From: Glandiceps talaboti
Taxonomy: Eukaryota > Hemichordata > Enteropneusta > Spengelidae
NCBI RefSeq assembly: GCF_964340395.1
Contig: NC_135551.1
Location: forward strand, 4,369,463-4,433,462
Length of the DNA stretch: 64,000 nucleotides
Direction: 5' to 3'
Of the stretch, positions 1 to 11,857 are shown in pieces. Positions within the stretch are counted from its first letter, which is position 1. Every line of letters starts with the position of its first letter. The position numbers and the translations under genes were made by a program. Under the pieces are notes generated by a model, which was not told where the DNA came from, searched no databases, and saw nothing but the letters and a program-made list of their open reading frames with translations.

Positions 1-724
1 AAGAATTTCTTTTACATAGAACATTTAATTTGTTTATGATCATGTTTTTTTCCTGACTGTACTCTATTACTTACCGCTTCCCCCCTTCACTATTATTACT
101 TTTTCAAAATTGTTTGCCATTCACGTCTCAATTATCTTCCGTCACTTTGTCATCACTGCATAACACATGACGTCACAGACATACCAATAACACGTGATAC
201 ATAAGAGTGAATGTGCGACCGGCTAATACAATGACATGAAGTAGCACAGTAGCACAAAACAGCGAAATGCCAAAAAGAATGCCATTGTTAGAGAACTGTT
301 TTCAGCTAAAATGTACACTGTCTCCTCTTCCGACAATAGATACACAAAACACACACATACAGATCGTATTAAAATTTCGCGTACAAATATTTGGATACCA
401 ATGCCTCTCAACTCGTTGCTATTGGTACCACACCGTCGTTCATTTGGTACAAAGAGCACACTTTAATCTTCACCGTCACCCAAGTGTAGAATGTTCTGCA
501 GCTTAAAGCTATAGTAATGCTCTGCAATTTGTAATTTTGTACCTTGCATGTTGTTATTAGTCTAAAAGCTATCTGTGGTTTCGATTTTTCTCATTGTCGG
601 GTCAAATGGATGTATGTAGACAAACCACACATGTCAATGTGCGATTACTACTGACATATGCTGTTCACATTTCTGTCAGCATGTAGTGAAACTAGATTTT
701 TCGTCCATTTAACTAGACATGGGG

Positions 725-846
<122 letters not shown>

Positions 847-1980
847 AAAACCACGGATAGTTTCTAGACAATGTTGTTATTAGCGTATGATGAGGCTACT
901 CATTATGCCACAGACTCTGACCCCAGGCAGGGGGGGGGGGGGTAGACAAGGATATGCTTGTAATATGACTAAAATACAAGAAAATGAAAAATGCGAAACC
1001 TATTATCAGATGTGAGTATATTGATACCAAGTATGTTAATTGGTCACAACACATGGAGTAAACATAATACAATTAGATTTAATGTACAATCGTTATTTTT
1101 TACTGCAGGATCATGTCCCAAGTTCTTTCAGAAGCAGGGTATGTGTCCTAAAAGAAAAAAAGGTCCCCAGATGGATAGTAAGTATTCGACTCCATGGTAA
1201 CCGTGGCGTAAATTCCTGTATCCGCGGTTTTTAAAATTCAATTTCACAACAGAGATAAATCTTTAGAACTTGGCTATATGCCGGAAATTTATGTTGGTCG
1301 CTACTGAAACTACATGAACGGAATTGTGAGATTCGTCATCTTGTTTCCAAGGAAACTGTCAAACTGATGTAAACCCGTATAAAGTTGACATTCGGTTTAT
1401 CAAATTAGAATGCGGATAACTTTATTTGTGAATTTAATTGTCAAGCTCAACAATATATTCTATTTATCACAATTGCTTTTTTTGTTTACTATTTATTTAA
1501 GATGTCAGCACATTTCTTATATCGAGTTACAACGTACTGAATCACATTATAACATAATGTTCATCTCAAGTGGTTTTTGTGGTGGCAATGTGAATTTATT
1601 GATACACGTCACAACAAGCAAAACTGTGGAGAAAACACAAATTTTTCTTGCAGATTTTTAATTTTTATGTCAATTATTTGTGACGATAAAAGGGATTTAT
1701 TTGTCATTTTGAAGCCGTTTTGTGGCAGAATCACCTTTCATTTCAATGTGATACTAATACACGGTTCCGTACTTACCATACCATACCTAGCATGTTGTAG
1801 ATACCTGTGTTTTGATTCCCTTCTACACGTGTATTTTCCATGTCCGTCATGTATATGTATTTATGTTATCTAAGTTAAACATCTTTATGAATTTCCATGG
1901 TTCAATAGATGCTGTTCTACAACGTGCCCTAAGATGAAAACTGAAAAATGTTCGTAGTTGTTGTGTTTTCACTGGTGCTT

Positions 1981-2018
1981 GCGCGCGCGCGCGCGCGCGT
2001 GTGTGTATACGCGCGCGC
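1981..2018. repeat. alternating purine-pyrimidine tract, mostly GC
   Basis: Thirty-eight bases alternate strictly purine-pyrimidine: a (GC)n run, then GT steps, TATAC, then GC again. It is followed by CTGT/CTCT repeats. Such tracts can form left-handed Z-DNA. It lies about 290 bp upstream of the proposed astacin start codon. Confidence 0.85.
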
Positions 2019-2309
2019 CTGTCTGTCTCTCTGTCTTCACGACTAACTGCTAACGCCAATCCCTATAACACCCCCAAAGTATTCCAATTCAGTCCTTCCC
2101 TGTGCTGTTTGTAATTTATAAGCTAATATACACGTATACTAACTTGTTTGCTCAATACAATCCAAGCGATTCGAACAAATGCAAGATTAAATCCAATTTC
2201 ATTAAATTTACAAATATTTCACCGTTGAAGGCAGTTCTAGAGAAAAACAAATGCAAATTTCTAAGTTTTTACCTTATCGAAGTTATTGGTGCACATGTTT
2301 TAAAATTTG

Positions 2310-2491
2310 ATGGCGTTGACAAGTGAACTCTCGCCTACGTCAGACTTAACTACGAAATTGTTCATCTTGTATTGTATCTTTGTGTTTGGATACTGCAAAC
2401 TAATAAAACACGATATGCATGACATGCCATGTTTGATGTCGTTGCCCAGTAGAAGTACCAACACTACGAATGTATCGTCAACCCCTCCACT
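2310..2491 (+). CDS. Astacin-kringle exon 1 (signal peptide)
   Basis: Begins at ATG 2310 and ends before GTAAGT. It codes for 60 codons plus two bases. A hydrophobic segment ([13 protein letters not shown]) fits a signal peptide with a long N-region. It is chosen as exon 1 because its phase 2 end joins exon 2 and nothing else nearby gives a secretion signal. A start in an unseen upstream exon is possible. Confidence 0.65.
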
Positions 2492-5400
2492 GTAAGTAGT
2501 ACCTAGTGAAAAAAATGCACACCATTTTTTGCCAATGGTCGTTTATATGATCCTTTTTCAAGTTCGAAGCACCATTTTTACCCAATTCACCAACACGGAC
2601 CATACTTACAATGGTTTTGGGCTAAAATAAATTTTAGATGTGTCAAAAATTACATTCAATCAATAGTCTACAGGAAAATACTCGGCAATGGAGAGGTTAA
2701 AAGTCATAGCGACCAGGGTCTAAGTTTTCATCTTGTGGCACGCACTCCAACAGCTCGTCGATTCCTCGACCCTGCAGGCAATGGAAGATTTCATGTACCC
2801 ATACCAAAACGCTACCAGTCGCCGTTCTATGAAGGAGATATCGTTATGAAGCCACAAATGTTGGCGGCCTTTAAGACTCGCAGCAAGGGTCGGATTAGGA
2901 GAGCCATTGCAAGGAGTGCAAAGCTGCTGTGGACTGACGGCAAAGTACCTATCCAAATACATCGTGATTTGAGTATGTTAACTCTTTACTGTGATCGTTA
3001 TAGTTATGACATCATGACAACTTTACCTACCAAAATATCAAAAATCAAATTTAAAACTTTATGTAACATCTTGGTTTGCAAAGATTGTAACACACAAGGT
3101 TTTCTTAGCAAATAGAGTTTTCGACGACTTCATCAGACTGACAAATTCCAATAATATGTTATTTCTTCAAGTACAAATTAGTGTTGTCTTTGATTCTGTT
3201 CGTGTGCCTTGTGTGAAATCGTTCGCTTTTAGAGATCTAAGCTCTACAATAAATGTCTGTAGAAGGATCGACGATGTTTGAAACTCTGAGCACACACGAG
3301 TCAGAACACATTAAGAGAAGGCGTACTACTATTAGTATACACAATATGAAAAATCACACAGTAGTAGTCTAGTTCGGATTAGTTAGAAACTTTACATTCG
3401 GGTTCTTTTCCTATGGTCTTTCTCCCCATTTTTTTATAGTGATGACTGTGTTACCATGTCAATATACGTTTCAAAATGCCCTTCCTTAAGTTGAATCACA
3501 ACAATATAGATGTAATGACAAGACCATTTTGGAGTAATGTCTGTATCTTTGTCATCTTTGTCTGGTAGGTGAGGCCGCAAAACAAGCTATCCAGCTTGCC
3601 TTGGATCATTGGGAGAATACCACGTGTATTCGATTCCATAAAAAACAACCCGAGGACAAAGATTATATACATTTTGTTTCTGATTATGGGTAAGTAGTAT
3701 AGTATATTCTGTGTCTATATTTCATTACCGGCTATAGGCATATAATGTTTAAATGCCCATGATTCAATCCTAGGTTCGTGTTATCTTACAAATAAAGTCA
3801 TGAGGATTACATGGGATTATTGTTTTCATATGGACCAACTTTTCCCCAGTCTTATTTTAAATCTTTATTCAGAAATGGACCTTTGGCTGAGAATAGACCT
3901 CAGATTAGGTTCACGGTAATGAGGTAACCTTTGTAATGAAGGACACATATGGTATTGAAGGATGCTGTAAGAAACCAAAGGACATCAGATACATTATACA
4001 CCGGTATCAATCTGAGGGAACTTCTCCGACAGATTGTGGACATGTCTCACTATGTGGTATCCTTGGTGTTAGGGTCACCTCACCATATGTTGTCAATTTA
4101 GTCAGGCTGACCGACTCTCTAGGGAATTCTCAATCTGGTTAAAATCTGATGTTGTGAAAGCGGCTAGATGTCTTTATTTACCTCTATTTCCATCGTTTTG
4201 TGTTGTTTGTTTTGCTCCGCGGCCATAACCCAGAACAAAACAGACGACTTTAAACGATTTTTGACCAGATTGGGATATTCTATGACCGTCACTGTGATGA
4301 CAGGAGGTGTTTTAATCTTAAGTTACTTTGAAGTAATTAGTTCAGTGTTATATGGAAGGACATTGAAGTCACTGTATATAGCTGAAGGCCATAGCAGTTC
4401 TTCTTGCACACCAGAGCACATTTTGCCGCTAACGTGGCAACTTCGAGGGAGCATACGATTATAATTTGGGCAGTGGTTATCAGAGTTGAGCTGTAAAATG
4501 TTATAGCATACATAATTATATTGAACACGAATATGTCAGCACATTCTTGTACACACACACATATATATAGCCTTAGATGATTCGTTTGAACGGGTGAGAG
4601 AATTTCAATGTCTCTGTTTGAGAACTTTTGGCACATAAGTAGCCGAAAATCTATAAAAATGGAAAAAAAAACGACGAATGCGTCTTCAACTGGAAACTAT
4701 GATATATGCTGAGGAAGAAGTTTTTTTTAAATGCACAACATGGCAGGATTGTAATACCACTCAATGTGTTAGTCTAGGGAGGTCTAGCAAGGAAAGAGAC
4801 GTAATGGGTATTTGGATAGCCATAGGGAAAGGGTCATTGAACTATAATAGTAGTGTATTGTATTAAATCAAACTAAGTATAAACAACCATTTCTGTGAGT
4901 TTATAAAAAGGGCGATAAAAATAAAAAAATTGACTAGTGTACTTTCCCGTTGACTCTCATGTAGTTTAACCGTAAACTACGTTCACATGATAATTTTTCA
5001 TCGTAACGGAATTGACGTCCTTCTATGTGATGTGGTTGTGTTGAATAAAACATAGCCCAGAAACTCTTCGCCGAAACTTGTTGTCATGACTACAGGATGT
5101 ATCTTTAAAATAAAGCTATCACCGTATGGAACACTAAAATGCAATCATCAAGTCGCAATATATACAAATTTAAAATGTAATGAGTCCGTGGTTAAGGAAA
5201 CTCGCTGAAATTCACCATGACTGGTTATATAGATACTGGCTATCTAAGTAAAGTGTTACTGTACTTGTATGACAATGGAAATCACATCAATGCCTACCTG
5301 ATATATAATCTGACCTAGTTTATACATCATTGGGGTAAACATCTCATTCATTTCACTGGTCAGTTCAATTAGTCTGTATGAATTGATACATTGGCACAGT

Positions 5401-6070
5401 TCAACATATAAAGTGTTCTCGGTATGACGAATCTTTGCATGATTCACTTCCAACAGGTGCTGGTCGTATGTTGGAAGACAGAGAGGTAAACAGAAAATAT
5501 CCGTTGGATTTGGATGCGAACATATGGGAACAGTGGCCCATGAAATCGGACATGCATTAGGGTTCTGGCACGAGCAGGTAATTATTGCATAGAATGTACT
5601 ATGAAATTTAATCTGAAATTACCAAGTATGAATATGCACTGATTAGCAGTAGTATATAATGAAGACTGTGGGTTGAAATATCTACGACAGAACATTTCGA
5701 ACCCGGCGAGTATTGACACGAGGCACAACAACAATATTGTTGTCTCAAATGTCGAGATGAGAACTTATTAGCTATATAAGAACGGATTACTGGTTCAATA
5801 TATGAGTTCGGAAGTATTAAGAGTATTCACTGAACTCCATGATGTCTTAAGACACCGTGAAAGGTGAATTGATTATGGCAAACTATATAAAACATAGTTA
5901 ATTTCTATTATGCTGCCTTACTCAAAGTTTATAATGCTAATGTACTATCAGTCACGTGATTTGATAGTTCTCGGATCACTGTCAAGATCCTAAACTACAT
6001 AAAGTTATATGGTTTTTAGTTTTAGTCATATCTGCGATGGGTTGTCCTTAACTACTCAGCACATTGTTGG

Positions 6071-6115
<45 letters not shown>

Positions 6116-6199
6116 CGGTAGGTTGGCTGTGAGATTGATCTATCGATTGATATGATTGATTGATCGGTTGGTTGGTTGGTTGGTTGGTTGGTTGGTTGG

Positions 6200-6232
<33 letters not shown>

Positions 6233-6301
6233 CGATCGATGGGTTAGTTGGCTTGGTGTGATTGACTGATTGATTGATTGATTGACTGACTGACTAACTG
6301 T

Positions 6302-6354
<53 letters not shown>

Positions 6355-8388
6355 AGATCCACTGATCGATCGACCAATAGGTAGGTTGGCTGTGGGATTG
6401 ATCTATAGATTATGATTGATTAATTGATTGATTGACTGACTGACTGACTGATTGATTGATTGATTCATTGACTGACTAACTGTATGGCAAATGATTGATT
6501 GATTGATTGATTTTGTCTTCTATTTTCAGAGTCGATTAGACAGAGATAACTTTATTAAAATTCACGAAGAGAATGTTATTCCAGGAGCGGAAGAAAATTT
6601 CGGACTTTTATCCAAAAAAGAATCGAAATCTCGTAACTTTGCCTATGATTATAATAGTATCATGCATTATGGCGCTAACTACTTCTCCAAAAATGGACGA
6701 GCTACAATCGAAGTTACCAAACGTGGTAAGAAAGTGCACGTGGACATGGGACAACGCGACGCACTAAGTAATCTGGATGTAGCCCAAGCCAGGGACCTGT
6801 ATCGATGTAACACTCCACCAGAGGCAAACGGTATGTATTGTCAACCCACAGAACGATCCGTCGTTAGTATTACTATTAGATAGCTAGTCAGTCAGTCAGT
6901 CAGTCAGTCAGTCAGTCAGTCAGTCACATGTGTAATGCCATGGCAACTACATAGTACCATTGTTGCTGTATTCTGTCTATGTTGACTGTATAGTCAGTCC
7001 AATCAATATATTTATAAGGTAGAGTGGACTAAAAGCCTGGCTGATCAAGGTTTGACTTTTATGACGGATAGAATATAGCACATGGAATTCAGGGTTAAGG
7101 TAGTCGATGACTTTGTTTAATAACAAAAAACAAACAGCTAAACAACAAATAAAAATTTAATATATCAGTACCCAGTACCCACCCTCCCACCGCCTGGAGC
7201 CCCCCTCCCCCTCCCGTGATATAAGTACATACATTGTTTCAAGTCGTCCACAATGTACTTCCATACCTAATTGTTGATAACGTGGGGTTTATCAAGTGTT
7301 TTGGTCTAACGCTTTTTTGGCTATTAATTTATTTTTGCCTTGGTTCGAATTCTTTCAGTCAGCCAAACCGTACAGACTCAATATAATCTAAATATGTACT
7401 CGGACCCCCCCCCCCCCCCTCGACCGTCCTTTGCAGTTGGTACACATGTTGTTTTCTATCCTTTTTCGTCGATGATAATAGAGGTTATTTGATTTTTCGA
7501 GCTGAAGAGTCTAAAATGGGGTCCACTCTCCATTAGTTTCGATGTTGCTTAGTCTAAAATCTTCTAGCAAATCATATCTGTTCCTATAAATATAATGTTG
7601 CGTCTTCAGGGAAAGAAATACAAGGAGTCTGTGTTACCTCCATTAGTCGGATCAGCGGATGTTTACACTCACGGCATAATACGTTAATTTGGGCAAATAG
7701 TTTGTTCATAGACAGTGGAGTCTCCCCTCCACTGTCTATGGTTTGTTCGAGCAAGTTACTAATTAATGCAAAGCTGATAAACTCCGATAAGACAGTGATA
7801 TCAGGTAGGAAATAGAATGAAAAAAAACCCAGTGAGATAGAGGAAATAGTATCTAAAACTTTATTTGAAAAATAAAGAAAATGTAGAAATATTGAAAATA
7901 GCGAGAACAAAATTGATTATTTGTCATTTTCCCTACCTGTGATTACATCATTAACCCCGAAGCTAGTTTACAAATGTTCGTATGCTCGTTGGATGTCTTT
8001 CATACAACGGTAATCACTTTAAACAAATCTTATTAATAACACCAATCCGGAAATTGTCAATTTCCATTCATTAAGTGATAATGATGAATAAACTTGTGTG
8101 ATTTCAGCTGTCTGTGTAGAGAGTGAAACTGGGGATGGCAGAGAATACAGAGGTACTCTAGACTACACGGTAGAAGGTATCACCTGTCAGAAATGGACAC
8201 TGCAGTGGCCACACGAACACAAGTTTTTCTACAACGACACTATAAAGGATGAGAGGCGAGGTGTCGGTGATCACAACTACTGTAGAAACCCAAACGGCCG
8301 ACGATCGAAACCATGGTGTTGGACCACACGGAAAGACATCAAATGGCAATACTGCGCCGTCACTCTGTGTCCAAAAGGGGAGTATTAA
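2310..8388 (+). CDS. Secreted astacin (M12A) metalloprotease with C-terminal kringle; whole gene, 6 exons
   Basis: Spliced frame 2310-2491, 2674-2972, 3569-3689, 5457-5577, 6530-6830, 8108-8388 gives 434 aa; every junction has GT/AG and matching phase (2,1,2,0,1). Residues about 15-29 form a hydrophobic secretion signal. The propeptide carries the astacin latency motif as YEGD (113-116), whose Asp116 would occupy the zinc in the zymogen, and ends in a furin-like RIRR (134-137). The catalytic domain (about 138-341) has the zinc site [13 protein letters not shown] (229-241; His229, His233, His239, catalytic Glu230), the Met-turn SIMHYG (284-289, Tyr288) and the four usual cysteines (180, 202, 221, 334). 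A kringle with six cysteines (344-429) follows, then a five-residue tail. Expected role: secreted or matrix protease, with the kringle as a protein-binding module. There is no EGF, CUB or ShK domain, the more usual partners. The first exon is the least certain part. The first AATAAA after the stop that I noticed is at 9045-9050. Confidence 0.9.
2674..2972 (+). CDS. Astacin-kringle exon 2 (propeptide, start of catalytic domain)
   Basis: Acceptor CTACAG at 2668-2673; donor GTATGT at 2973. Encodes the propeptide with FYEGDI, the basic RIRR processing site and the first catalytic-domain strand [12 protein letters not shown]. The acceptor is weak in pyrimidines; its phase fits exon 1. Confidence 0.82.
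3569..3689 (+). CDS. Astacin-kringle exon 3
   Basis: Bounded by GGTAG and GTAAGT. Encodes the helix and strand [17 protein letters not shown] with the first conserved cysteine (Cys180), then IHFVSDYG. The acceptor tract is short but the astacin match and phases are clear. Confidence 0.9.
4131..4272. mobile_element. Foldback MITE copy 1 (hAT-like?), degraded right arm
   Basis: The left end CAATCTGG is matched by CCAGATTG at 4265-4272. The left arm (AAAGCGGCTAGATGTCTTTA) is shared with the full copy at 9826-10011. Flanks GGAATTCT and GGATATTCT resemble an 8-bp target duplication with one indel. It lies in intron 3 of the astacin gene. The family assignment is inference from the duplication length. 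Confidence 0.7.
5457..5577 (+). CDS. Astacin-kringle exon 4 (zinc-binding motif)
   Basis: Acceptor CCAACAG, donor GTAATT. Encodes GCWSYVGR, then [20 protein letters not shown] followed by WHEQ: the full zinc motif ends exactly at the exon boundary. Two of the four conserved astacin cysteines are here (Cys202, Cys221). Confidence 0.96.
6068..6513 (+). repeat. Degenerate (TTGA)n tetranucleotide array
   Basis: About 445 bp of TGAT repeats with interspersed GGTT, GACT and CGAT variants, in intron 4 of the astacin gene. Its last units end about 16 bp before the exon 5 acceptor (6528-6529), so array growth or loss would alter the branch-point region. Confidence 0.93.
6530..6830 (+). CDS. Astacin-kringle exon 5 (rest of catalytic domain)
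   Basis: Acceptor CTATTTTCAG, donor GTATGT. Encodes [16 protein letters not shown], the Met-turn [34 protein letters not shown] and the last catalytic-domain cysteine (Cys334). All are strong astacin signatures. Confidence 0.96.
6886..6925. repeat. (GTCA)10 microsatellite
   Basis: About ten perfect GTCA units, 55 bp after exon 5 in intron 5 of the astacin gene. Confidence 0.95.
7405..7575. repeat. C15 tract and dispersed repeat copy (family R1)
   Basis: A run of 15 C (7405-7419) is followed by text sharing words with 12893-13110 and 41382-41830: a GAGCTGAAGAGTCTAAAATG-type segment, then GGGGTCCACT and further AGTCTAAAAT-like pieces. The shared order of words supports one dispersed family; no coding capacity is seen. 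Confidence 0.55.
7707..7740. repeat. Perfect 13-bp hairpin, 8-nt loop
   Basis: CATAGACAGTGGA pairs with TCCACTGTCTATG around the loop GTCTCCCC. The hairpin is flanked on both sides by TTTGTT. It lies in intron 5 of the astacin gene. No T-run or RNA-gene context supports a named function. Confidence 0.75.
8108..8388 (+). CDS. Astacin-kringle exon 6 (kringle domain, stop)
   Basis: Acceptor GATTTCAG; stop TAA at 8386-8388. One exon encodes the whole kringle: six cysteines in order (VC, TC, YC, WC, YC, LC) and the typical [10 protein letters not shown] and KPWCWTT segments. A single-exon, phase-1-starting module is what one expects of a shuffled domain. Confidence 0.96.
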
Positions 8389-9458
8389 AACGAACAGTAT
8401 TTCAATTCGATTAGTATTTCGATAGATATCTAAAACTCTCAGTTTTGTGTTAACATTCAAACACACAGAAGATGCAGAAGAATTGTATTTAGTCTCCAAT
8501 TGCGATGGAAGTAAAAGAGACCCACATGTACGTTTCGCATTTTACCTGTCATCAGCTAAATGTTCCCGAACGAAGTATATTCAAGACTTGAATATTAGCA
8601 AAACTAACCGAAACGTGACATGTGTATAAATATAAGTACACATGGCAGACAAGACTTGTTGTGGTCTTTATATATAACGTATTGATATTCACAGCCAATG
8701 AATATAAAACAACTAGAAAGGTCTTTTCGAATCACCTCACAACGAGAATATATACAAGTTATTGACACTAGGAGCGCCATCTTTCTTCTATTCGTCAAAA
8801 ACACGTTCGATAACTAAGTACATGACTTGATTCGTAAATTTGATTTCATCATCTACTAATTCAATTTTACCACTGAAATGAAAGAAAGAAATTTAACACT
8901 TTGAAAGAAACAAACAACTTGAAACAATCCTCCTCCCACTTCCCGTTTTGTTGCTGTTGGAATGTTTGCGCCTTTTCAAACGTTAAACTGCTGAGTTTTA
9001 ATCTTCCTAGGTATTCATATTATGGAACAACAGCTATACAGAACAATAAACCCTACACGTATAGGGCCTGGACTTAGTAATGGAACCATTAAAAGGAATC
9101 TGTCATTCAACACTGCGATTGTTTTGAAACGTATACCAGGTGTGAATGAGATTAGGCATTGCCCTATCCAAGGGGGACGTTATGTGTGTCAACACTGGAA
9201 TTTATGTCAGCCACACAGAGAAATTCATTGGGCTGTAAGGAGGCTAAATAAAAACATATGGAGTTTATTATCGTTCATCTATACAGTACAGACATCGCGA
9301 TCTATGATTTTGCTTTGCTCCCGGTTTAATAGTACAGACAGCGCGCAGCGAAGCAAACTAACAGATCTCACTGTAAACAGGCTGGTACAGATATAACCCT
9401 ACCATAGAATGTATCCACCCATCCCGTGTACGAATCAATCCTCTGTAATTTGTTTTGG

Positions 9459-9532
9459 TGACATCATCAATTCCTTGTACATTTTATGACATCATCAATT
9501 CCATGTAAACTTCTGTGTGACATCATCAGTTA
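9459..9532 (+). repeat. Three spaced TGACATCATC words
   Basis: TGACATCATC recurs at 9459, 9487 and 9518, the first two followed by AATTCC. It looks like a short degenerate tandem repeat. The word resembles CRE/ATF sites, but no gene start is nearby. Confidence 0.6.
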
Positions 9533-9825
9533 TGTGAATGTAACATGCATTATTGCATTGTGTCTCACAGTGATGGCATGTTTCATGATGTCCACTGTTT
9601 GGTTTGGGTACTGAAACATACAGATAGCTTAATAGTTTCAACAACTTTCAATACAGGAAATGAGCTTATATCCATTGCCAGCATTTTAGATCGTAGATAT
9701 ATATATACATTTTAAAGTAATCCGTTTCAACTTAGATATAAGAGAGTGGATCTAATATCACATTGTATTTTACATCACTGTACTTATTAATATTTATCCA
9801 CAGTGTCTAGATGTATGTAGGAACT

Positions 9826-10011
9826 CAATCTGATTCAAATCTGATGTGGTGAAAGCGGCTAGATGTCTTTATTTACCTCTATTTCGATCGATTTGTGTAG
9901 TTTGTTGTGTTCCAGGTGAACAAAACAAACATCACAACACGATGGAAATAGCTCTGAGGTAAAATAAAGACATCTAGCCGCTTTCATCACATAAGCTTTT
10001 AAATCCGATTT
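9826..10011. mobile_element. Foldback MITE copy 2, full length (186 bp)
   Basis: Arms of about 80 bp are near-perfect inverted copies; both contain the word GAAAGCGGCTAGATGTCTTT in opposite orientation (near 9852 and 9968-9986). Flanks TAGGAACT and TAGTGACT agree at 6 of 8 bases, compatible with an 8-bp hAT-type target duplication. Copy 1 is at 4131 and a relative at 30674. It has no coding capacity. Confidence 0.8.
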
Positions 10012-10929
10012 GTAGTGACTTTAAGTTTGATTGTGCCTACTTCCTTAATTTAGAACATGTTCGTGTATTATTGTATGCTCAGGGAAGTTTATGTGTTTTG
10101 TTGTTATCATTAAATCTAGTAGTACTACGTGTGCTTCAGTGTCATTGGCAATACATGCACTGGGGTTAGCCTGTTTTACGGCACTTTAACATACCTCGAT
10201 ACGTACGTACGCACCGCCGTAAAAAGGCTATCGCTGAGTAGTGTCAATGACTTACATCAAATCCTTATTAGTATTCAATAAGAGCTCATTAGTAAGTTGC
10301 ACTGCTTTGTGTAGTTACAGTAGAGTGTACCAATTGTGTAGTATCAGATATAAATCCATTTATATTATTTTTTCTATGTTTAGAGAATACCATTATTATA
10401 TATATTTATATAGATACGTGTGTAATATAGGCTTAACTATCTCCATAGAATGAAATAAAGTCAGAAATAAACCCAGGATGTTTATTTTTCTGTTTCTTTA
10501 TTCAATAATTCGTGGTTTTATTCTTTAAGTGAAGTCGTCGAATAAATTGTCTCACCCTCAGACCTTGTTTGGTGGTCAGAGCCTAAAGTAATATTATCTT
10601 CCCTCCTTCCATTAGTTGGTTGATTCGGTTCATTAACTTCCAATGATGCAGTCACGGCTACAAGAAATGAGATTGAATGCCTTGAAAGTTGGCAATGAAA
10701 CCACCTGCATTTAATTTGTATTGTCAATTGACTCTATGTGGGGTAGCTTTGAATCCATACCTTAAAAAAAAACAAAAACATGTATAGGCCAGAGACATGT
10801 CCTTGGATTTCTAAATCTAGAGATCTTACATTATGACATGTATGGCCTGATCCACCGTGACCAAATATATAGTCTGAATTGCAAGTGGGTATGACAGCAT
10901 GGTCATGGGTGACCGTGGCGCCAGGGGCA

Positions 10930-11857
10930 TGGGTTAGTGATTCCAGGGGTATGTATGTCAACAGGGGTTAGTGACTCCAGGGGTATGGCCTATCTACAGG
11001 GGCAAAGTTTAGTGACTCCAGGGGTATGTATGTCTGTCTACAAGGGTTAGTGACTCCAGGGGTATCTACAGGGGCAAGGTTTAGTGACTCCAGGGGTATG
11101 TATGTCTGTCTACCGGGGTTAGTGACTCCAGGGGTATGGCCTATCTACAGGGGCAAAGTTTAGTGACTCCAGGGGTATGTATATCTGTCTACAGGGGCTA
11201 GTGACTCTAGGGGTATGGCCTGTCTACAGAGGTATGGCGACTCCAGGGTTAATGTCTGTCTACAGGGGTTAGTGACGCCATGGGTATGACCGCCTGTCTA
11301 CAGGGGTTAGTGACTCCAGGGGTAAGGTCAGTCTACAGGGATTAGTGACTCCAGGGGTATGGCATGTTTACAGGGGTTAGTGACTTTAGGGGTATAGCCT
11401 GTCTACAGGGGTTAGTGACTCCAGGGGTATGGCCTGTCTACAGGGGTTAGTGACTCCAGGGGTATGGCCTGTCTACAGGGGTTAGTGACTCCAGGGGTAT
11501 AATATGTCTACAGGGGTTAGTTACTCCAGGGGTATGGCCTGTACAGGGGCTAGTGACTCCAGGGGTATGGCATGTTTACAGGGGTTAGTGACTCCAGGGG
11601 TATGGCCTGTCTACAGGGGTTAGTGACTCCAGGGGTATGGCCTGTCTACAGGGGTTAGTGACTCCAGGGGTATAATATGTCTACAGGGGTTAGTTACTCC
11701 AGGGGTATGGCCTGTACAGGGGTTAGTGACTCCAGGGGTATGGCCTGTCTACAGGGGTTAGTGACTCCAGGGGTATGGCATGTTTACAGGGGTTAGTGAC
11801 TCCAGGGGTATGGCCTGTACAGGGGTTAGTGACTCCAGGGGTATGGCCTGTCTACAT
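10930..11857. repeat. 35-bp minisatellite with about 208-bp higher-order repeat
   Basis: The unit reads approximately AGGGGTTAGTGACTCCAGGG then GTATGGCCTGTCTAC. About 26 units are present. Variants of the second half (CATGTTTAC, ATATGTCTAC, CTGTAC) recur in fixed order: GGCATGTTTA starts at 11361, 11569 and 11777, exactly 208 bp apart. The left third is more irregular. Confidence 0.95.

Noticed and set aside
2720-2962. 80-aa minus-strand frame
   Set aside because: Antisense shadow of astacin exon 2.
9022-9396. 124-aa plus-strand frame
   Set aside because: No recognisable domain, no splice-site support, and an AATAAA lies inside it; likely 3' flank of the astacin gene.
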